Shown: piece after piece, positions 1-9,192 of the stretch
Numbering within the stretch: position 1 is the stretch's first letter
Layout: the number at the start of each line of letters is the position of its first letter
DNA from: Tilletia caries
Taxonomy: Eukaryota; Basidiomycota; Exobasidiomycetes; Tilletiales; Tilletiaceae
Reading direction: 5' to 3'
Assembly: GCA_032718865.1 (NCBI GenBank)
Contig: JALUTQ010000005.1
Span: 62,001-126,000, forward strand
DNA length: 64,000 bases
The notes under the pieces: model-generated
The model's database searches: none
What the model saw: only the letters and a program-made list of their open reading frames with translations
What the model was told of the DNA's origin: nothing
Translations under genes and position numbers: made by a program

Positions 1-53
1 GTTTGTTTATTTACTCTGCAGGCCTACCCACGTCTATTGGAGCAGATCGTGCA

Positions 54-2292
54 TGATGACCATTGCCGAGGGGTGCGTATACACTACTAGAGCACGATTG
101 GCTGGCTATGCCGGCTTGTACTGACCGGATGCCTACTCCTTTCTTCTGGTTATTACAGCACAGCCGATCTCAGACGGAAGCAGCAGACAGCTCGCCGTCG
201 ACGCTTGTTGGCAGCTCTATCTGCGGCCGCGGCTACGATTTCAATCTACACCCAGCGCCATTACTGTTAAGGAAGAGCACGGAGTGCCCCGGAATTTCCG
301 TACTCCGGGGAGGACCTCCGCATCAATTCCGGGGCCTCTCAGGGCATTCCGCATTCCGGTAAAATTACTCTTCTTTCGGGCGCAGAGCTCCGTATTCCGG
401 GGAAAGATTCAGATTCATACATTTGGAATTCCGGCTTCCGTCAAAATTTAGGTTTTTGATCAATTTTTCGATTCCTCATTCCGCAGCTCCCGGAATGCGG
501 AATTTCGCCGGATTCCGGGACTCTCCTCCGCAGTCACAAAATCATATGAAAACGAGTCGACCCCTTTCTAAATCGGCTTTGTACTCGTCCATAGTCTACA
601 TTGAAGCTCTGCATTGGCCATTTGATGCCTCACTCGCGTCAATTTGCTCCTCTTCAAGCCTCATATGTCCTGTTGAGACCACAAGACTGGGTCTCCTCAT
701 ATGTGAAACTCGCCATAGAGTCTCATTTATAGATGAAACCCCAAATGAGACCCCACATCACGTGACCCCCCGGAATCTCCCGGAATCCGGCGGAATTTCG
801 GGAGAATGAGCTTGTCTCGCCACAGATTCCGCATTCCGCAAGAAAAGTCACGGCCAAAGCAAAATCCATTCCGCATTCCGGTTGAGCGGTACCAGGAAAT
901 TCCTGCTTCCTGCTTAAAAGGACTAAATTGACAAAAATGGAAAATTAGCATTCCGGGTTCCGGGTACCGCCGGAACTCTGCCCGGAGCCCCCCGGAATTC
1001 CTGCAAACCCATTCCGGGGTATACTCCGTGCTCTTCCTTAATTACTGTAAACAAAAGCGATCGTCAACAAATAGAGGTCGCGCTTTCGTTCAGAACCTGT
1101 TGAAGGGTGACGGTCTGGCCTGTCGCGAGGTGCTGGGCATGAACAAAGGAACTTTTCTCGCGCTCGTCAAGGAGCTTCGAACACGGACTCGGTTTGGAGA
1201 CACCAAAAAAAGCTTTTTGGCCCGTGAACATTTGGCCCTGTTCCTGTACACCTGTCGCTCGGGTGCTGCTTGCCGGCTGTTGTCCCACACTTTCGGTCAC
1301 GCTAGAGGAACTGTCTCTCTGTGCGTATACAATGAAGCTATCAATCTATGGCTACCTTTCGATGACTTAAATTGCATATTTCCAATTCCAACTACTACTA
1401 CTGCCTGCAGATCGTTTCGGCGCACTGTGGGCTGTCTAGTAGACCCGGCAATGTACAACCTTTATGTGCGGATGCCCCCTGCGGATGCCCCAGTACCGGA
1501 TCGAATTCAGGACGATCCCAAGGTGAAGGCCGCTTTCAAAGATGTCATCGGCGCGCTCGATGGGACCCATCTTCCCGCCCATCCTCCTGCCGCCGAACGA
1601 GCACGGTTTAGGGACAGGAAGGGGAACGTCTCCTTCAATGTCATGGCAGGCTGTTCATTCGATTTGCTCTTCCAGTTCGTGATTGCGGGATGGGAAGGCA
1701 GTGCTTCCGATAGCTATGTCCTCGGAAAAGCCCTGGCTACAACCCTGAAAATACCACAGGGACGAGCTTATCTGGGGGATGCAGGATTCGCACTCAGCAA
1801 GAGTGTGATGGTGCCTTACCGAGGGACTAGGTATCACTTGAAAGAGTGGGCCACAGGAAATGCCAAGTGAGTTCAATTTTCCCGGTGCTTCCAATTTCCT
1901 TCCCTATTGTCTAACGTTCTCTATTGTGTTTGCCTCAGGCCTCGTACTGCCAAAGAGCTCTACAACAGGCGACATGCAGGTCTTCGCAGTGTAATCGAAC
2001 GAATATTTGGCATCATGAAGGAGCGGTTCAAGCTTCTGGTGCTTGGGTCTGACTTTCCATTGAAGGTGCAGGTTTCTATCTTCCCAGCGTTGGCAGTGGT
2101 GCACAACTTCATCCGCACCGTGGACCTCGACGACGTCATGTCGGACCCGGAGATCGACGCCTGGATTGCGGCTCACTGCGACAACAGCTCCGGGACCACG
2201 GAGGGGGGGAGCCAACTTTCAAGCACGACAAAGGGGCTGAGGAGAGTCGTACACTTAGGGCTCAGCTCATGTGGACCGCTTACAACAGTTAA
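54..2292 (+). pseudogene. PIF/Harbinger DDE transposase, split by a MITE
   Basis: This is a nuclease of the DDE_Tnp_4 class that would cut and move the Harbinger element it lies in. The catalytic acids are visible in ALDGTHL, YLGDAGF and the block LRSVIERIFGIMKERF, the standard D-D-E order. Two introns read well: 1321-1410 (GTGCGT...CTGCAG) and 1867-1938 (GTGAGT...CTCAG). A 5' intron of about 80 bp ending at 161 is likely, so the start near 54 is tentative and more exons may lie left of the window. The coding exon is cut at 268-1040 by a MITE; frames on both sides agree once the MITE and one TSD copy are removed. A G7 run at 2213-2219 moves the C-terminus into another frame, which then ends at 2290-2292 in a usual Harbinger tail (RAQLMWTAY). 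The gene converges on the Myb/SANT gene at 2493-4115. As it stands it is broken. Confidence 0.85.
268..1040. mobile_element. hAT-like MITE (773 bp), 8-bp TSD
   Basis: The terminal inverted repeats begin TAAGGAAGAGCACGGAGT at both ends. The perfect 8-bp target-site duplication ATTACTGT lies at 260-267 and 1041-1048. An 8-bp TSD is the hAT hallmark. No transposase is encoded. The interior is packed with GGAATTCCG-like palindromic pieces (ATTCCG and CGGAAT in both orientations). It is inserted in an exon of the Harbinger transposase. Its end sequence resembles that of the two MITEs at 39259 and 41434. Confidence 0.9.
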
Positions 2293-2492
2293 CTGCAATA
2301 TATCATGGTATGCACTTCTATGCTCTAGTCCCTATTGTCCGCCAGCTGCTTGTGTATCAGTGTGTATTGGTCAAGTGAATGCGGGATTGTATTGCAGAGG
2401 GAGAAGAGAGAGAGGGAGTGCATGTGTTTGTTTGTTTGTTTGTCTGGAAAGAAAGGGGAGGGGAAGGGAAGGGCAGGATTGCACTAGGCCGG

Positions 2493-4115
2493 TCACTTGG
2501 GGGACGCCGCATTGGAGAGGATCTGTCGCAGGAATCCGATGCGAGGCTCGGGGAGCTGGGAAAGGGCACTCCAGGTGGAGAGCAAGGCAGGCGTCTTAGT
2601 CACCTCGAAGGCGATGACGCCTAGCTCGGCTCCCGAAAAGGTATCCTGATCGATCTGCATCAATGCCGAGAGAGAGATCTTTACCGCGTCTGACGCGCTG
2701 CGAGAAGCTCTCGTCTCCTTCATCTCCATCTCCATCCTCGTCTCCTCGAGCTTTACGAGTGCATTGACGGACCTGGCCACACTGGAGATCTCTTTGAGTG
2801 CGGAAGGCTTAGCCTTCTTTCCCCCTCCACCAGAGGGACTAGGCGCACTACGCTTGGACTTTGCACTCTGCATGAAACAAACAAATGATGGCAGCAATTA
2901 GTGTGAGAAAGGGACGCTCGGACGGATGTAGTGTAATCCCAAGCTTTAGATTGATTCCACAACTCACGGACTCTGTGTCAGACGTGCCCCATCCTTCATA
3001 ATACACCTCCTCCTCACTGCTATCGTTCACAACGATTGCAGCATCTGGAGCGGTGGCTGGGGTCGGAGGATCACGCGGATCAAGCGCATAGCTACCCGTC
3101 GCGGTACTTTCCGCCACGAGATCGTCCATCCGATCGTAGTACCAGAGCGGCGTACGTTTCCACTTCTTGTACGAGGGCTTAGCCTGAAACATGGTAATCA
3201 AATTGTTTGTTAGCAAATGTGTGCAGCGCTAGCGCTGACGCCTGACGGCTAGCGGCGATGAGCGAGGTGCACGTCCCAGCTGCAGAACACGGCTCAACCC
3301 AAAGACATCGTTCTCCCCTGATCTCACCTTGATCAGAGCTGCCCACACGTCGTCTGCAGCAGTAGCCAGGTTCAAGTCGGTGTCCCAGCCGAACCCAGAC
3401 TGACTGGCGAGGAATTTGACTTCCTTCCAGTTCGCTTTCAGCTGTAACAACAACCCAAGTTCAAAAAGGACATCAGTGTCAGCCTAGATTGTGACTTTAT
3501 CACTACTGTGGCACCACGCCTTGCGCCTCTCCCACCGCTCACCCCTCACAGGGAAAGGAAGCAGGGCGCGGTGCAGGCAGCATGGGTGCACTTCGGTAAG
3601 GCAGGGGCAATGTGTATTTGATGCTTACATTCTTAAAATGGTCCTGCACTCGCGGGGCTGTCTTCTCTCCTCCGACCTTTCTGATAGCTTCCAAGGCCGC
3701 TGCAGCTTTGTTCCAAGTTTGAAGCTAAAGATGCACAAGGGATAAGGCTCGTGTCAGCATGCGCGTTCGTGCATATCTAGATGCTAGCTGTCTGCTATGT
3801 AGAATAGTGCTTGAGACTCACCTTAAACCCGCCTTCGCCCATCTCTCCACTAAGCTTGGCGTCCTCCAAGATGCGGAGCAGGCATTCATCGTCCTTATTA
3901 TCCCAAACACAGGCTTCTCTCTTGACTTTGGGGGCTGGGGTGACAGGAGGAACTTGAGCAGTGGCATTGCCAGGGGGGACAGAAGCCGAGGGCACCGTAG
4001 CTGGAGTAGATTGCGTCGCCGCCGCAGTAGCCGCGTCCGGAGTGACAGGAACCGCCCGCGCGGGCGCAGGACGATGCGCGTTCGGAGTAGTGGGAATAAC
4101 CATCTTCGCGGGCAT
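2493..4115 (-). CDS. Myb/SANT-like DNA-binding partner of the Harbinger element
   Basis: This is the second protein usual in PIF/Harbinger elements, which binds the element ends and helps bring the transposase to the nucleus. Five exons read well on the minus strand: 4115-3822, 3724-3629, 3441-3328, 3183-2968 and 2867-2493, each with GT/AG borders. The N-terminus is Pro/Ala/Thr-rich; a Myb/SANT-like domain follows over exons 1-3 (ACVWDNKDDECLLRILEDAK, then TWNKAAAALEAIRKVGG, then KANWKEVKFLASQSGFGWD). The middle is acidic (DSSEEEVYYEGWG). The C-terminal exon has a basic stretch (SAKSKRSAPSP...GGKKAK) and a helical segment rich in E, K and R. It is convergent with the transposase, the same arrangement as the element at 56.9-61.2 kb. 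No frame break was seen, so this gene may be intact. Confidence 0.75.
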
Positions 4116-4485
4116 AATGATCCGTAGCGCTGCTGAGTGCTGAGTACTGAGTGTGTGTATGGCGAGGCGAGGTGCATATGTATACACAAAGGGAAGGGCA
4201 GGCGATACTGGCAACATGCCCAAGGCAGAGAAAAAAAGTTTTTCCATGAATTACAAAAATTGGTGTAATGGTGTTGTATCTGGAGAGTGGGCGCGAGGGC
4301 GCGCGCTCTGTGGGCCGACCACGGGAGGTGGGCCCAGAGAGCGCGAGAATTGTGAGTGAGCGCGCTCTGAAAATTCTGGGCCGCCGGCCCTGAAAATGCG
4401 CAACTGGACAGTCGCGCGCCTCATGTCGGCCCACCGAGCGCGCGCTCATTTTTCAAAGTGGGGGCGCTCGCAACTGGACAGGGCC
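4116..4485. other. Right flank of the first Harbinger element
   Basis: No gene is seen. The stretch is rich in GCGC and GAGCGCGC pieces, which could be the subterminal part of the Harbinger element. The motif CGCAACTGGACAG occurs twice, at about 4398 and 4469, some 70 bp apart. The second copy lies just before the Gypsy LTR, so the Harbinger terminus may have been there. Its left counterpart would be outside the window. Confidence 0.4.
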
Positions 4486-4726
4486 TGAGAAACCAACGCG
4501 CACCACGCGTCGCACACCACACGCGCCACGTGACAATTGTCGACGCGCGGCGCGTCTCAGGTGAGAAAATAAAAACAACGCGCACCACATATCGCGCGCG
4601 CAGAGAAAAACAACCCGCACCACGCGTCGGTCACCACGCGTCGGTACGGGTGAGAGGATAGAAATGTTAACTTGTGAGGTGCTGAATAATGTACGCGTGG
4701 CACCTACATATGTCAGACACCTTACA
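4486..4726 (-). repeat. 3' LTR of the Gypsy element
   Basis: 241-bp copy that looks identical to 12578-12818. On the minus strand it runs from TGTAAGG to CTCA. It contains several CGCACCACGCG-type short repeats and a CACGTG box. Confidence 0.92.
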
Positions 4727-4738
4727 TCCTCCCCTTCT
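4727..4738 (-). other. Polypurine tract of the Gypsy element
   Basis: Read on the minus strand this is AGAAGGGGAGGA, directly followed by the LTR start TGTAAGG. It is the expected priming site for plus-strand DNA synthesis and fixes the LTR edge. Confidence 0.85.
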
Positions 4739-4860
4739 GGGCTGACATGTCAGTCAAAAGAGTTTTTTTCACCAAAGTGTAATTTTTGAAGAAGTCAAGA
4801 AAGAGGGAAATCTTTTGTGGAGGGAGCATAGTGGAGAGACAAAGGGAGCAGTGAGAAACT

Positions 4861-5530
4861 TTAAGGGTGAGAGTGGGAGTAGGGGGCAAAGCGGCGGAGA
4901 CAGTAGCGGTAAGCGGGGTTATGGAGGAGATAGGGTTGGTGAGTGTTACCATCGGCAGCTACAATAAGTTGGGCCGCCATGTTGACCCCGTCCGCGTGGT
5001 TGAGTTGGCGGAGTGAGTGGCGAGACCACGACTGTTGAGACCACCGGGATTCCGGAAGAAAGTAAAACCGGGAGCCGGCGAGTCGGAGTCGGGCTCGAAG
5101 GTGTCGGTCGAGGCGCTCGTTCTCGGCCGTAAGTCGATCATTCTCAGCCTGGAGCTGAGCAGTTGCTTGGGCAACCGCTTCCTCCAGCTCAGGACGGAGA
5201 AACGGCTTCATGTACATAAAGTAACAAGCCCTAGTATTAGCTGACATCATTGAGAAGGTACTAAATACGTAGTGAAGGGCGGTGTCGACGGCGGTTTGAA
5301 TGTGCTGTGACTGAGGAACAAATGGAAGTGGGTCGCCATCTTGTTCGGAATCGGTTTCGCCGTTCGGGAGCCGTTCTTGAGTGTAGAAACCGAAAGACTG
5401 CAGAACCGGATCCTCTTGTTCGTCCTTGATGACCAGAGAGTCGTTGGGAGAGTAGGAAGGGTGAGGAGTGTTGTCGCGAGGAGTGCGAGGAGGGATCCGA
5501 GGATCAGAAGTGTGTGACTGTGTGTATAAG
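4861..5530 (-). CDS. Extra 3' ORF of the Gypsy element, coiled coil, unknown role
   Basis: An open frame of about 220 codons runs on the minus strand between the chromodomain and the 3' LTR. Its first ATG is at 5250, but the same frame is open upstream to about 5530 with protein-like composition (acidic; SLVIKDEQEDPVLQSFGFY), so an upstream start or splice is possible. After MMSANTRACYFMYM comes a heptad-rich helix (ELEEAVAQATAQLQAENDRL, continuing TAENERLDRHL) that should form a coiled coil. The rest is unremarkable. I do not recognise the family. It could be an accessory gene of the element, like 3' ORFs in some other LTR elements, or a captured host piece. Confidence 0.5.
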
Positions 5531-5533
5531 TCA

Positions 5534-5536
<3 letters not shown>

Positions 5537-5570
<34 letters not shown>
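5537..5570. repeat. (GT)n microsatellite
   Basis: An uninterrupted GT run of about 34 bp lies inside the Gypsy element, upstream of the 3' ORF. Confidence 0.95.
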
Positions 5571-5573
<3 letters not shown>

Positions 5574-6065
5574 AGTGTGTTTTGATGAGTAGAATCAGTC
5601 AATTCTCCCTCACGACACTGTCTCTTATATAGCTTTCTCTCTGCCCATCCACGGCGACCATCAGCAGTGTGCTGCCCACCGCAGCAAGCGTTCAGGAGCG
5701 CAAGGCTGGATTGCTTTGAGTGGTGTTCAACTCGATGCCGATGCAACGTAGAGGTGAAGTGCTGAGCGGTGTTGAGTGAAGGTGTGGTCAGGAACGGGTT
5801 AAAACTCCGTCCCGATTTTTCGGCGTTTGAGGTTCTAGACCATGCAAGGCACTGCCATTTATCTGCAGGTACCCAGGTCCCAGCACATATTCAAAGGTCT
5901 AGAATGTAGGTGCAGATACTCCGACGGGACCCTCGTTCCTGCGTCATGCACGGTACGCCTCTAAGTGCTGCGTATTTGTTTAATTGAGGTTTTTCGGTAT
6001 TTTCTTTTTGTGTTTTTTTGTGTAAAGGACTCAACGCTGTCAGATCGTAGTCACGTGCTGCACGT

Positions 6066-6320
6066 TTATGATCTGACCAAGCCTGAGGTGTGAGTACCTT
6101 GAGGTAGCATGTCGGGCTGGTGTACACCATGAAGCTCCAAGTACTTGTCCAGCACAGAGAGTCGGTTGCAATTCTCAATTGGCTCCCAGGTGTTCTCTCC
6201 AGTCGACCATAGTACAAGCAGCTGAAGGCGGGCGGATAGCCAACGATGACCGAGGACATCTTCCACTTGCCACTCTTCATCCTCATTTGTACCAAAGTCA
6301 TAAAATGCTTTTTGGTTCAC
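6066..6320 (-). CDS. Gypsy chromodomain (C-terminus of the polyprotein)
   Basis: The segment EWQVEDVLGHRWLSARLQLL followed by VLWSTGENTWEPIENCNRL has the aromatic and acidic pattern of a chromodomain (E-x-I/V-L-x-x-R, W-x-G, T/N-T-W-E-P). In chromoviruses it guides integration towards modified histones. The frame joins the integrase tail at a T5 run (6309-6313; A5 in the sense strand). The upstream frame stops just after REPKSIL, while the next frame continues with AFYDFGTNEDEEW. It is therefore the last domain of the polyprotein rather than a separate gene. Confidence 0.85.
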   Translation of the reverse strand: MNQKAFYDFGTNEDEEWQVEDVLGHRWLSARLQLLVLWSTGENTWEPIENCNRLSVLDKYLELHGVHQPDMLPQGTHTSGLVRS

Positions 6321-6642
6321 GACCAGGAAACAACTTATCGTCGTTCGGTACGTGAGGCTTCAGGAGGCTACTGTGAAACGTTGGGTGGATCCGGCGATCC
6401 TTTAGTTCTTTAGGTAACTCAATGGTGAATGCATCCTGCTCCACAAGACACTTGGCGATCTTGTACGGGCCAAGGTATCGTGGCAGTAACTTAGATGCTC
6501 GTCCTGTTGGAAGCTTAAGATTCTTGGTGGACAAGTAGACCAAGTCGCCTACCTGGTACGGTTCTGTGACTGACCGACGCTTATTAGCTTGCGTGGTCTG
6601 TCGGGTGCGAGAGGCGATGATGCTGTCGTGAGCAGCCATCAT
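6298..6642 (-). CDS. Gypsy integrase C-terminal domain (GPY/F)
   Basis: The segment YQVGDLVYLSTKNLKLPTGR followed by KLLPRYLGPYKIAKCL is the GPY/F module found after the integrase core in Ty3/Gypsy elements. It lies in a different frame from the integrase core; the change falls between about 6.64 and 6.72 kb. It is followed by the chromodomain. The ATG at 6642 is only the first Met in this frame, not a true gene start. Confidence 0.85.
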   Translation of the reverse strand: MMAAHDSIIASRTRQTTQANKRRSVTEPYQVGDLVYLSTKNLKLPTGRASKLLPRYLGPYKIAKCLVEQDAFTIELPKELKDRRIHPTFHSSLLKPHVPNDDKLFPGREPKSIL

Positions 6643-7447
6643 GTTGAGCTTGATCTTTTTCGTGGTACTGTCGAACGCCTTTGAATGGGCTGATCTTGCT
6701 GGAGGATGCAGGGTTCGGAACCATGACTGGGTTGAAACCGTAAAGCATTTCGAAGGGGCTGAATCCAGTGGTCTGGTTCGTTTGTGAGTTCATTGCGAAC
6801 TCGGCAGCTGTCAGCCGATCCTTCCAGTCCTTCTGGTCAGCGCTGACCATGGATCGCAGGATCTGGATGGCGGTTCGGTTGGCCCGTTCGGTGGCGCCGT
6901 CAGTCTCGGGATGGTACGCTGTCGAGAAGCGCAACCTTGTTCCTTGAAGGCGGTGGAGTTCTTGCCAGAACGTTGACTTCCAGCGTGTGTCTTGGTCAGA
7001 GATGATGCTCTCTGGCAAACCGTGGAGTCGGTAGATCCCGTCGTAGATGAGCTTGGCAGACCCCGAAGCGGTGACTGTTGTCGTTGTCGGAATGAGATGT
7101 ACCATTGAACTGTACAAACAAATGACAACCAATAGGAAGTCAAAGCCATCTTCCGTCAAGGGCAACGGTCCGACGAAGTCGATGGCCATGCCTTTCCATG
7201 GTGTGTCCGGGACACGAATGGTATGGAGCTTGCCTTGAGGGGATGTGGGTGATGTCTTGGTAACCGCGCAGGGTCCACAGGATTTGACAAACGCTTCAAC
7301 GTCTTTGACCATGCGAGGCCAGAAGTAGTATCTGCGGAGTTCTGTGAGAGTCTTAAGTGAACCAAGGTGTCCAAGGCCTTTGTGAGTACTGTCGATCAGA
7401 AGCTCCGTCACCCTCCTACCTTTAAAAAAAGGGCCCCTGGGATGCAA
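6584..7447 (-). CDS. Gypsy integrase (HHCC and DDE core)
   Basis: The zinc-binding module is visible as HKGLGHLG...CGPC (HHCC). The catalytic triad follows: D in AIDFVGPLPL, D in SIISDQDTRW, and E in PETDGATERANR. The C-terminal side contains the usual AMNSQTNQTTGFSPFEMLYG block. The enzyme inserts the cDNA copy into the host genome. Upstream it joins RNase H through an A7/T7 run at 7424-7430, where the upstream frame ends (GALFLKVGG) and this frame begins (RGPFFKGRRVTELL). Confidence 0.93.
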   Translation of the reverse strand: MHPRGPFFKGRRVTELLIDSTHKGLGHLGSLKTLTELRRYYFWPRMVKDVEAFVKSCGPCAVTKTSPTSPQGKLHTIRVPDTPWKGMAIDFVGPLPLTEDGFDFLLVVICLYSSMVHLIPTTTTVTASGSAKLIYDGIYRLHGLPESIISDQDTRWKSTFWQELHRLQGTRLRFSTAYHPETDGATERANRTAIQILRSMVSADQKDWKDRLTAAEFAMNSQTNQTTGFSPFEMLYGFNPVMVPNPASSSKISPFKGVRQYHEKDQAQHDGCSRQHHRLSHPTDHAS

Positions 7448-9192
7448 AGAGTGCGACTGCCATCATCTTGCTTGCGCCACAGGAACTCGTCCTCGACCTC
7501 GAAGTGGACGGTGTGGTCTTCAGGTTTGGACCAGATGATGCGGAAGAATATGTCGCTAGCGTAGCCGGCTTGGATGGCAGGAGAGAGGTCGTCGCCGAGA
7601 CCATTGACGTTGATGGCGGTTTTGATCGCATCAGGTAGAGATGGTCGAGTAGGCGGCGTGTGTTCGGCGGCGTTGGGTGCCGAGACTTGCCGACGCCCGT
7701 TGTTGGCGCCCGTTGTGTTGCGCCGGATCGCAGCAGTATACAAGTTTGGAGGACCGTCGTCGTCATCGCTGAGGCGCGCGTCGGCGTTGATATAGTCGTG
7801 AGGCTCCGAAGGGACCTTTGGGTCTTCCCAGAAGCGGGAGAGGTAGTCTGCGACCACATTTGTTTCACCAGCTACATACTGAATGGTATATGTGAAACGC
7901 GAGAGGTATTCAAGCCAGCGAATTTGTCGACCGCTGAGTGTCTTCTGAGTCTGTAGATACTCAAGGCTGCGGTGGTCCGTGATGATTGTGAACTGCCGTC
8001 CTAGCAGTTGGTCCTCCCATTTCATCAACGCCTCAAGCACGGCAAGCAGCTCTTGCTCATGCGTTCGATAGTTCATTTGCGCAGAGTTGAACTTGCGGCT
8101 GTGGAACCCAGCGGGCCGCATTGTTTGCCAGGTTTGGCCCTGGCCGTACAGGCCACCGACGCCAGACGTGGAGGCGTCGGTAACAACAAAGATAGGCTCT
8201 TTATTGTGTGCCGGATCGATTGGTTTCAGAATGGGAGCGTTGGCGGCAGCGCGTTGTAGTTGCGCCAGACACGCGACCTGTAAAGGACCCCATTCGAACG
8301 GCTGTCCTTTCTGCGTGAGCTTGGAGATGGGGCTCGTCATTGTGGAAAGGTTTGGGAAGAACTGGGCAAGGTACTGGACCAGTCCAAGAAAACGCTGAAC
8401 CTCTTTGACTGTACTCATCTCCTTCCAGGCGATAATCTTGCTCAGTTTATCCTCATCCGCATGTAGGCCGTTATCATCAATAACGTGCCCTAGACAAATC
8501 ATGGACTTCGAATATAGATCCATTTTGTCCTTCGAGAGGTAGAGCTCAGCCCGCCTGAGTATGTCGAACACGGTGGCAAGGTGCTCCTCATGTTCTTCTA
8601 AAGTGTCGGAAAATATAAAGATATCGTCCAAGTACGCGTGGGCAAACCTGCCGATGATTTCTCGGAAGAGGAACATCATCAGCTGCTGGGCTGTACTAGG
8701 GACGTTACAGTCTCCTTGCTGAGCCACGAGGCTGACAAAAGTGCCGAATGGCGTAGCAAACGCCGTCTTTCCGACATCCTCTGGGATGATACGGATTTGC
8801 TCGAAGAAGTCGGCTTGATCCAGCTTGGAGCGGAACTTTGCTCGAGCTACGTCACGTCGAATCACGTCTTGATCGGGAAACGGAGTGACGTCCTTGTGAG
8901 TGTTGTCGTTGCGTTGCCTTGCGTCGACTACCGTACGAATACGGTTATCCTTTTTGGGGATTGGCATCATTGGCATTGCAGCGGGAACGCTGGCTCGTTG
9001 CCACCAGCCAGCTTCTGTGTAAGTGTTGATCTTGTCGATGTATGCTTGTCGGAATTGTTCCGGACATTTGGCCGGTCGACTGGTAGGTCGGTAATTTTCG
9101 TCGATAAGTGGAATTGAATGGTTGATCTCCCGAAAAAGGGGGGGAGCTTCAACGGACGTGGACCCCACAGGTCTTTCGTGCTTGTCATCCAT
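7408..9192 (-). CDS. Gypsy reverse transcriptase and RNase H
   Basis: The RT fingers begin at the block FREINHSIPLIDENYRPTSR. RT motifs visible are FRSKLDQADFFEQIRI (motif A) and HAYLDDIFIFSDT (YLDD, catalytic). The connection domain VQRFLGLVQYLAQFF is typical of Gypsy. RNase H acids are in FVVTDASTSGVGG, the block ending TIITDHRSLEYL, and VVADYLSR. The enzyme copies element RNA into DNA and removes the template. It joins the protease frame at a G7/C7 run (9138-9144); the Met at 9192 is not a real start. It ends at the A7 run at 7424. Confidence 0.95.
   Translation of the reverse strand: MDDKHERPVGSTSVEAPPLFREINHSIPLIDENYRPTSRPAKCPEQFRQAYIDKINTYTEAGWWQRASVPAAMPMMPIPKKDNRIRTVVDARQRNDNTHKDVTPFPDQDVIRRDVARAKFRSKLDQADFFEQIRIIPEDVGKTAFATPFGTFVSLVAQQGDCNVPSTAQQLMMFLFREIIGRFAHAYLDDIFIFSDTLEEHEEHLATVFDILRRAELYLSKDKMDLYSKSMICLGHVIDDNGLHADEDKLSKIIAWKEMSTVKEVQRFLGLVQYLAQFFPNLSTMTSPISKLTQKGQPFEWGPLQVACLAQLQRAAANAPILKPIDPAHNKEPIFVVTDASTSGVGGLYGQGQTWQTMRPAGFHSRKFNSAQMNYRTHEQELLAVLEALMKWEDQLLGRQFTIITDHRSLEYLQTQKTLSGRQIRWLEYLSRFTYTIQYVAGETNVVADYLSRFWEDPKVPSEPHDYINADARLSDDDDGPPNLYTAAIRRNTTGANNGRRQVSAPNAAEHTPPTRPSLPDAIKTAINVNGLGDDLSPAIQAGYASDIFFRIIWSKPEDHTVHFEVEDEFLWRKQDDGSRTLCIPGALFLKVGG

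Noticed and set aside
3795..4449. Alternative minus-strand frames over the Myb/SANT first exon
   Set aside because: They overlap the spliced Myb/SANT gene in other frames and have no motifs.
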